A DNA stretch of 15,093 nt. It comes from Patescibacteria group bacterium (GTDB taxonomy: Bacteria; Patescibacteriota; Minisyncoccia; JAHCSD01). Below the pieces are notes generated by a model. The model saw nothing but the letters and a program-made list of their open reading frames with translations. It was not told the origin of the DNA and searched no databases. Shown in pieces: positions 11,321 to 15,093 of this stretch (its first letter is position 1; the number at the start of each line of letters is the position of its first letter). A program made the position numbers and the translations under genes. The stretch is from contig JAHCSD010000007.1 in assembly GCA_018609185.1 (NCBI GenBank), positions 1 to 15,093 on the forward strand, given 5' to 3'.

Positions 11321-12004
11321 ATGTTGAGAAAACAACAGTTATATACAAAAGCAATAACCTTACGTTTACAAGGGTTTTCTTATAACGAGATTTTGCAACA
11401 TATTCCCGTGGCCCAAAGTACAATTTCTAGATGGTGCCGTGCCGTTCCTCTCACCGTACAACAGAGAGAAAGGTTGATAGAACTTAGAGACAATAATCCC
11501 TTGATTCAATTTCGTAAGAAGGAGGCGTTACGAATTAAAAGAAGGGCCAAGGAATGGGCGAAGGAACAACGCAAAAGGTTATTGAAAATAGACGAGTCTT
11601 TACTTCTTTCGGGTATACTACTTTATTGGGCAGAAGGAACAAAATTAGGGGTTAGCAGAGACATAGAGTTTACAAATACAGACTTTGTCATGATCGTTAC
11701 GATGCTGGCGTTTTTTAAGAGGATTCTTGGTATCCCAAAAGAAAGGGTACGGGTGATGGTAAGAATAAGCGATAAGGGGGATCTCGGTGAAGCCGAGAGT
11801 TATTGGGCCAAGGTTACAGGCATCTCAAAACACAAATTTCGAAGACCAGAATTACTGAAGTTAAATAGCAAAAGCAAGAGCCTGGAGAAATATCCGTGTG
11901 GAATGTGTAGGTTAATAATTCATGATATTTTTGCCCTTCGGAAATTATCCGCTCTCATCGAACTCTATAGAACAGAGTTACAACGGAAATTAATTCGTGG
12001 ATAG
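11321..12004 (+). CDS. HTH protein with LAGLIDADG-like C-terminal domain
   Basis: A 227-residue protein of a type widespread in Patescibacteria. Residues about 4-41 form a homeodomain-like HTH (KAITLRLQGFSYNEILQHIPVAQSTISRWCR), about 50-90 are a very basic linker helix, and about 92-220 resemble a LAGLIDADG-type homing-endonuclease fold: SLLLSGILLYWAEGTK (93-108) stands where the LAGLIDADG helix would be, with Glu105 as possible metal ligand, followed by IEFTNTD. I infer a DNA-binding protein, either regulator or nuclease-derived; activity is not shown. It starts 2 bases after the mscS stop and ends 5 bases before tRNA-Arg(CCT), an unusual setting that fits a mobile gene lodged beside a tRNA. 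AT content is higher than in the neighbours. Cys193/Cys196 (CGMC) is a possible metal site only in part. Confidence 0.65.
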   Translation: MLRKQQLYTKAITLRLQGFSYNEILQHIPVAQSTISRWCRAVPLTVQQRERLIELRDNNPLIQFRKKEALRIKRRAKEWAKEQRKRLLKIDESLLLSGILLYWAEGTKLGVSRDIEFTNTDFVMIVTMLAFFKRILGIPKERVRVMVRISDKGDLGEAESYWAKVTGISKHKFRRPELLKLNSKSKSLEKYPCGMCRLIIHDIFALRKLSALIELYRTELQRKLIRG

Positions 12005-12009
12005 GGGAT

Positions 12010-12085
12010 GCCCCGATAGCTCAATGGATTAGAGCAGATCCGTCCTAAGGATAAGATCGAGGTTCGAATCCTCGTCGGGGCACCA
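12010..12085 (+). tRNA. tRNA-Arg(CCT), CCA encoded
   Basis: Acceptor GCCCCGA (12010-12016) pairs perfectly with TCGGGGC (12075-12081), D-arm GCTC/GAGC, anticodon loop GTCCTAA with anticodon CCT (12044-12046), stem GATCC/GGATA with one end mismatch, T-arm CGAGG-TTCGAAT-CCTCG, discriminator A12082 and CCA 12083-12085. It decodes AGG. Unlike the other tRNAs here it carries CCA. Its first eleven bases differ by one from the 5' half of the interrupted tRNA-Arg at 7207. Confidence 0.95.
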
Positions 12086-12108
12086 ACAAGATAATTGTGT
12101 AATTAATT

Positions 12109-12137
12109 TTGACCGTAGCCTTAGAGTTTGTTAGTAT
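12109..12137 (+). promoter_or_regulatory. promoter of the first hicBA module
   Basis: TTGACC (12109-12114), 17-bp spacer, TAGTAT (12132-12137). The expected start falls on the ATG at 12144, so the message would be leaderless. Confidence 0.6.
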
Positions 12138-12143
12138 AACAAC

Positions 12144-12353
12144 ATGCGGAAACTCGAATTAAAAAATGTCGTTTGGCGAGAAGGCAAGTATCATGTTGCT
12201 CAGTGTCTTAACGTTGATGTGTCAAGTTTTGGCAGTACAAAAAGAGAAGCCCTTGCTAATTTGGATGAGGCCCTGGAACTCTACTTCGAGGATGTTAAAA
12301 AATCGCACGTAACCAGGGTAGAAAGACCAGAGATTGTAAAAGTATCCCTTTAG
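12144..12353 (+). CDS. hicB: HicB-family antitoxin
   Basis: A 69-residue short-form HicB: the partial RNase-H-like fold is seen in VVWREGKYHVAQCLNVDVSSFGSTKREALANLDEALELYFED, the family hallmark (beta hairpin, then GxTxxEAxxNLxEALELY). It binds and blocks the HicA toxin encoded next. The C-terminal DNA-binding domain of longer HicB proteins is missing, so autoregulation would need another route. Promoter boxes at 12109-12137 predict a leaderless message. The hicA start lies 3 bases after the stop. Antitoxin-first order matches the second module at 13615. Together with tRNA-Arg(CCT) and tRNA-Ala this module sits between two tRNA genes. Confidence 0.88.
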   Translation: MRKLELKNVVWREGKYHVAQCLNVDVSSFGSTKREALANLDEALELYFEDVKKSHVTRVERPEIVKVSL

Positions 12354-12356
12354 GGT

Positions 12357-12572
12357 GTGTCGAAACTTCCTTCAACAACGGAGATTGTAAGGGTCCTTCA
12401 GAAGAAGGGCTTTGTTTATGTTTCGCAAAAAGGAAGCCATGTTAAGTTTCGTAAGAGCGGGAGGCCAACACGTACGGTGATTGTTCCGGCAAACCGAAAA
12501 GAAATTCCATTCGGAACATTCCGATCTATCTTGCGTCAAGCACAGCTTACCGAGAAAGATTTCAAGAGATAA
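12357..12572 (+). CDS. hicA: HicA-family mRNA interferase toxin
   Basis: A 71-residue HicA with the double-stranded-RNA-binding-like fold: EIVRVLQKKGFVYVSQKGSHVKFRKSGRPTRTVIVPANRKEIPFGTFRSILRQAQLTEKDF. His28 in KGSHVKF is the catalytic histidine of the family; the PANRKEIPFGTFRSILRQ helix is typical. HicA cleaves mRNA free of ribosomes under stress. It starts with GTG at 12357, immediately after the hicB stop; no ATG is available upstream of the motif. It ends 15 bases before tRNA-Ala. Confidence 0.9.
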   Translation: MSKLPSTTEIVRVLQKKGFVYVSQKGSHVKFRKSGRPTRTVIVPANRKEIPFGTFRSILRQAQLTEKDFKR

Positions 12573-12587
12573 ATCATTGAGCGTTAC

Positions 12588-12660
12588 GGGCCCATGGCGC
12601 AGTTGGTAGCGCGCCTCCGTGGCACGGAGGAGGTCGGGAGTTCGAATCTCCCTGGGTCCA
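12588..12660 (+). tRNA. tRNA-Ala(GGC)
   Basis: Acceptor GGGCCCA (12588-12594) pairs with TGGGTCC (12653-12659) and includes G3-U70, the alanine identity element (12590/12657). D-arm GCGC/GCGC, anticodon arm CCTCC-GTGGCAC-GGAGG with anticodon GGC (12621-12623), T-arm GGGAG-TTCGAAT-CTCCC, discriminator A12660. CCA is not encoded. Confidence 0.95.
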
Positions 12661-12770
12661 CTTCTTCGCTTCCTTACGGAAGCTACGAAGTGCAAGCACT
12701 TCAATACAATAATGGCGAAGAAGTGTCCTTCGAAGCTTTATGCGAAGAAGGGCATTTCATTTCCGCCACT
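12661..12770. repeat. GAAG/AGCTACGAAG-type palindromic repeats
   Basis: Right after tRNA-Ala, TTCG-CTTCC pairs with GGAAG-CTA-CGAA around TTAC (about 12664-12688). A second unit, CCTTCGAAGCTTTATGCGAAG, lies at about 12728-12748. They resemble the unit at 13433-13516. No gene is supported here. Confidence 0.45.
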
Positions 12771-12792
12771 CTTTATTGAGTGGTTGTTTTTG

Positions 12793-12801
12793 TGGTAGGA
12801 T
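12793..12801 (+). promoter_or_regulatory. extended -10 box, leaderless layout
   Basis: TGGTAGGAT (12793-12801) is an extended -10 ending seven bases before the ATG at 12808, so transcription should start at or next to the start codon. The -35 is weak. Confidence 0.5.
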
Positions 12802-12807
12802 AGAAAT

Positions 12808-13341
12808 ATGAACGCCATCAAAGAATCTTTCTTAAATAAAATTTCACTTTTCGGGGGAGTTAGTTTTCTTTTAGCAATCATTATTATATTATTTGCTTTT
12901 GTATTTCATGCGGGAAAAGGCTATACCTCAAGTCAGGATGACGCAATGAGTTTCCTATTAAGTTGGTGGCCTATCGTGCTTATTACTCTTGTAATGGTTC
13001 CTTTAAATATTTTTTCCACTTTTGCCAAGCGTAGAAATGTTCTTGCTGTACTGTTTATTCTTATTGGAATACTATTAGCCTTACAGGTTCGTGGGGATGC
13101 AGTAAGGCTTTATAATCAATGTCAGGTTAATCCAGAATTGGTTTACTGTGCAAACTATGATTTTTCCGTAGGAAAGGTTTTCGTCCCTATGGCTTTCGGG
13201 CTGGGTGGTTTAATATTCGGGATTCTCGGGTTTTTATTTTCTCCCTTTGCAAAAGTAGTTGATATCCTTCAACGGATTGCTATATCATCTGTTTTTCTAC
13301 TTATATATTTACTCGCACTTGGACATATTTTAACTCAGTAA
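12808..13341 (+). CDS. polytopic membrane protein of unknown function
   Basis: A 177-residue protein I do not recognise. Hydrophobic segments suggest five helices: about 14-34, 49-70, 78-92, 124-146 and 154-174. A polar outside or inside loop between helices 3 and 4 (about 93-122) contains two cysteines (YNQCQVNPELVYCANYDF), which could form a disulfide if extracellular. Codon use is AT-rich. It has its own extended -10 promoter. It lies between two HicBA modules, but nothing in its sequence ties it to them. No Shine-Dalgarno motif is present. Confidence 0.6.
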   Translation: MNAIKESFLNKISLFGGVSFLLAIIIILFAFVFHAGKGYTSSQDDAMSFLLSWWPIVLITLVMVPLNIFSTFAKRRNVLAVLFILIGILLALQVRGDAVRLYNQCQVNPELVYCANYDFSVGKVFVPMAFGLGGLIFGILGFLFSPFAKVVDILQRIAISSVFLLIYLLALGHILTQ

Positions 13342-13432
13342 CCAATCTGGCTTTTCTTTTATCCAAAACTCGGGAAAACTTCCACTTTCAACCGCCACCA
13401 ACCCCTTAATTCCTCCAAAACAGAGTTCTCTT

Positions 13433-13516
13433 CCTTCGCTCTTTGAGCTTCGGATGGACAAGCAACTAAATCTTTAGTATTCCGTAGCCCTTGCCAGTCC
13501 GTAGCTTCAGCGAAGG
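13433..13516. repeat. 84-bp imperfect palindromic repeat (AGCTTCAGCGAAGG family)
   Basis: The left arm (13433-13454, beginning CCTTCGCT and ending AGCTTCGGA) pairs with the right arm TCCGTAGCTTCAGCGAAGG (13498-13516) with a few unpaired bases; further in, TGGACAAG faces CTTGCCAG. A partial extra copy follows (GGTTGGCGAAGGATGCC). The stretch 13342-13579 holds nothing else that I can call. Confidence 0.6.
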
Positions 13517-13579
13517 ATGGTTGGCGAAGGATGCCGCAGCAGTCCACTAGCCGTACTGAATTCGGACCAAGACTAGAAT

Positions 13580-13608
13580 TTGACGTTTCGTCTTTTTCAT
13601 AATACAAT
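13580..13608 (+). promoter_or_regulatory. promoter of the second hicBA module
   Basis: TTGACG (13580-13585), 17-bp spacer, TACAAT (13603-13608). The expected start is 13615, the first base of the hicB ATG: a leaderless message. Confidence 0.7.
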
Positions 13609-13614
13609 ATAACT

Positions 13615-13836
13615 ATGCAAAGAGAATTTACTGCGGCATATCAAAAACGAGGAAAGTGGTATGTAGCCTGGGTCGAAGAAGTTCCAGGAGCTAACACCCA
13701 GGGTAAAACTCTTAGAGAGGCGAAAGAGAACCTTAAGGAGGCACTTAAGTTAGTTTTAGATGCTAACTCTTCCTTATTGAGAAAGTCTACTCGTGGAGCG
13801 AAGGTTACTAAAGAGCCGTTACGCGTATCTCTCTAG
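13615..13836 (+). CDS. hicB: HicB-family antitoxin, second module
   Basis: A 73-residue short-form HicB: FTAAYQKRGKWYVAWVEEVPGANTQGKTLREAKENLKEALKLVLDAN carries the WVxExPGxxTxGxTxxEAxxNLxEAL signature more completely than the first module. It should neutralise the HicA encoded 3 bases downstream. There is no C-terminal DNA-binding domain. The two HicB proteins share only the family pattern, so the modules are separate acquisitions or an old duplication. Transcription is predicted to begin at the ATG itself. Confidence 0.92.
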   Translation: MQREFTAAYQKRGKWYVAWVEEVPGANTQGKTLREAKENLKEALKLVLDANSSLLRKSTRGAKVTKEPLRVSL

Positions 13837-13839
13837 TTT

Positions 13840-14034
13840 GTGAAACGAAGAGATCTTATAAATTATATTCTCGATCACAACTGTCAATTTATTCGTGAAG
13901 GCGCAAACCACAGCGTCTTTTTTAATCCGAAAACAAGCCTTATATCTACAGTCCCGAGACACAGAGAAATAGAACCATTTCTAGCAAAGAAAATCTGTAA
14001 AGATTTAGGTATTCCGAAACCGAAGAAGAAGTAA
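13840..14034 (+). CDS. hicA: HicA-family toxin, second module
   Basis: A 64-residue HicA: RRDLINYILDHNCQFIREGANHSVFFNPKTSLISTVPRHREIEPFLAKKICKDLGIPKP. The catalytic His is His24 in EGANHSVF; the VPRHREIEPFLAKKICKDLGI helix is the family signature. It cleaves mRNA when HicB is lost. The GTG at 13840, three bases after the hicB stop, is the start, the same arrangement as in the first module. The next gene begins 41 bases later with its own promoter. Confidence 0.9.
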   Translation: MKRRDLINYILDHNCQFIREGANHSVFFNPKTSLISTVPRHREIEPFLAKKICKDLGIPKPKKK

Positions 14035-14037
14035 AAC

Positions 14038-14066
14038 TTGAAAAATATCTTCTCGGGATTTAGTAT
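14038..14066 (+). promoter_or_regulatory. promoter of the nucleotidyltransferase gene
   Basis: TTGAAA (14038-14043), 17-bp spacer, TAGTAT (14061-14066). Expected start about 14073, three bases before the ATG at 14076. Confidence 0.6.
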
Positions 14067-14075
14067 CAAAAGCGT

Positions 14076-14738
14076 ATGAAGGTCATTATTCTTTCGGGCG
14101 GAAAAGGGACACGGCTTCCCGATTCCGCAAAAGATATTCCAAAGGCACTAGTGGAGGTTCAAGGGAAGTTAATGATTGATCATCAGATAGAGCTTCTTGA
14201 GAGACATGGTTTGAATGACCTTCGGTTTAGTCTTGGGTATCGCGCAGAAGACATCATCAGGCATCTCAATGGAAGATATGAGTATGTAGTCGAGGAAGAA
14301 CCCCTGGGAACAGGAGGCGCCTTAAAATTTGCTTCCCGTGACGTAGAGGATCCTTTCATGGCTATTAACGGAGACGTGATTACTGATCTCGACCTTAAGA
14401 ATTTTGTTAATCATTATCAGCAACGTAAAGAAACTCCTAATACTATTGTGGTGTACGAAGTGGAAGATGCGCGTGACTTTGGTCTATTAAAACTTGAAGG
14501 AGACAACATATTAAAATTTCAGGAAAAACCAAAAGACGAACGCGCCGGATTTATTAACGCCGGTTTTTATATCCTTGATCCTAGTGTGTTGCGGGGGTAT
14601 CCCGGAAAACGTTTCTCAATCGAAAACGATATATTCCCTGATCTTGCGCGAGAGGGAAAACTTGGTTATTTCCTTCATCGAGGCTTTTGGACGGATGCCG
14701 GGACCGAGGAAAGACTCAAATTAGTTAATACGCACTAA
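14076..14738 (+). CDS. sugar-1-phosphate nucleotidyltransferase
   Basis: A 220-residue Rossmann-type enzyme joining a nucleoside triphosphate and a sugar-1-phosphate to give an NDP-sugar and pyrophosphate, as needed for cell-envelope glycans. Motifs: SGGKGTRL (7-14) for the nucleotide phosphates, PKALVEV (22-28), EEEPLGTGGAL (73-83), and the metal-binding INGDVITD (97-104), then FQEKP (148-152) and FINAGFYIL. Between GTRL and PKAL it has only seven residues, as in HddC/RfbF-like mannose- or heptose-type enzymes. The C-terminal beta-helix of GlmU is absent. The sugar cannot be told from sequence alone. It is followed 4 bases later by the YraN-family gene, with which it may be co-transcribed. 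Confidence 0.9.
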   Translation: MKVIILSGGKGTRLPDSAKDIPKALVEVQGKLMIDHQIELLERHGLNDLRFSLGYRAEDIIRHLNGRYEYVVEEEPLGTGGALKFASRDVEDPFMAINGDVITDLDLKNFVNHYQQRKETPNTIVVYEVEDARDFGLLKLEGDNILKFQEKPKDERAGFINAGFYILDPSVLRGYPGKRFSIENDIFPDLAREGKLGYFLHRGFWTDAGTEERLKLVNTH

Positions 14739-14742
14739 ATAC

Positions 14743-15093
14743 ATGTCATTTGAACGGAAACATCTCGGCAGATCGGGCGAGGAGGAAGTTGTTTCGTATC
14801 TCAAAAAAAACGGCTACCGTGTGCTTGAGACGAATTATAGAGCTAAATTTGGTGAAATCGATATCGTGGCTTCCAAGAAGGGAGCTATTGTTTTTGTCGA
14901 AGTTAAAACGCGCATCAAACAAATGAACGAGGTTAAACCTCGTTCATTTGACAGCGGGGAGTATTTACCGGAAGATAATATAGACTGGCGAAAGCAAAAT
15001 AAGTTACGGAAGCTGGGGGAAGTCTATCTGTTGCTTAATGACTATCCTCCTCGCCAGGCGTGGCAGATAGACGTGGTTGCAGTGGAGGTTGAT
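14743..15093 (+). CDS. YraN-family (UPF0102) endonuclease-like protein, partial
   Basis: Open to the end of the window (117 codons seen, no stop). The start MSFERKHLGRSGEEEVVSYLKKNGYRVLETNYRAKFGEIDIVASKKGAIVFVEVKTR is textbook YraN, with the nuclease-superfamily residues Glu13, Asp40 in GEIDIV, and Glu53 and Lys55 in FVEVKTR. In the PD-(D/E)xK superfamily these bind metal. YraN proteins are linked to replication or DNA uptake in some bacteria, but their role is not settled. After the EVKTR strand, a perfect 31-bp palindrome (14920-14950) encodes QMNEVKPRSFD in frame, in the loop before the next helix; ordinary YraN has a shorter loop with RxxxRFG. The ATG at 14743 directly follows the previous gene and has no ribosome binding site. 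Confidence 0.9.
   Translation, partial: MSFERKHLGRSGEEEVVSYLKKNGYRVLETNYRAKFGEIDIVASKKGAIVFVEVKTRIKQMNEVKPRSFDSGEYLPEDNIDWRKQNKLRKLGEVYLLLNDYPPRQAWQIDVVAVEVD
14920..14950. repeat. perfect in-frame palindrome in yraN
   Basis: CAAATGAACGAGGTT (14920-14934) and AACCTCGTTCATTTG (14936-14950) are exact complements around a single A. The reading frame stays open through it. Confidence 0.85.

Noticed and set aside
12372..12704. Minus-strand open frame overlapping hicA and tRNA-Ala.
   Set aside because: Its REIRTPDLLRATEARYQLRHGP stretch is the well-known false translation of the strand opposite a tRNA gene.
13359..13607. Minus-strand open frame of 82 codons.
   Set aside because: It runs through the palindromic repeat and encodes a repeat-derived peptide (QPSFAEAT type) common as a false gene in such genomes; no start signals.

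Overview
The window looks like a chromosome segment of a Candidate Phyla Radiation (Patescibacteria) bacterium, most likely a parcubacterium. This is inferred from gene content: a tail-extended ribosomal protein S16, a KhpA-type KH protein next to trmD with no rimM between them, PilN/PilO-like proteins, a family of HTH proteins typical of these genomes, and short toxin-antitoxin pairs. Genes almost never have a Shine-Dalgarno motif. TGA is used as a stop (rpsP, pilN and others), so the genetic code is the standard bacterial one.

Layout. 1-2239: housekeeping translation block, rpsP - khpA - trmD, separated by spacers full of palindromic repeats. 2315-3823: a membrane-anchored glycoside-hydrolase-like protein and a small membrane protein whose start codon lies in a possible RNA switch. 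3971-5457: PilN-like, PilO-like and a third single-pass protein, probably a type IV pilus assembly cluster. 5457-5663 is a 207-bp palindromic MITE-like element. 5771-7069: an anchored protein with a duplicated domain. 7164-7499: a short tRNA operon (promoter, two interleaved tRNA-Arg(TCT) sequences, tRNA-His, terminator). 7526-8227: palindromes, then an AbrB-type/DUF4258-like pair. 8373-10367: an FtsX/MacB-type ABC exporter (permease, ATPase). 10443-11318: an MscS channel. 11321-12085: an HTH/LAGLIDADG-like protein directly before tRNA-Arg(CCT). 12144-14034: two HicBA modules around tRNA-Ala and a membrane protein. 14076-15093: a sugar nucleotidyltransferase and a YraN-family protein cut by the window end.

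Most striking: at 7207-7378 a complete tRNA-Arg(TCT) appears to sit inside the D-loop of a second tRNA-Arg(TCT). A 13-bp helix abuts the inner tRNA, and a good promoter lies just upstream of the outer 5' half. If the inner tRNA is cut out by normal processing, the outer tRNA would be left as two halves held by that helix, formally like the split tRNAs of some archaea.

Other recurrent themes: (i) promoters whose -10 box ends 6-10 nt before the start codon, implying leaderless mRNAs for at least five genes; (ii) perfect or near-perfect palindromes in frame inside coding sequences (rpsP, khpA, trmD, the DUF4258-like gene, yraN); (iii) two related 144-147 bp elements that each exactly fill the space between a stop codon and the next start codon; (iv) three toxin-antitoxin-type pairs near tRNA genes.
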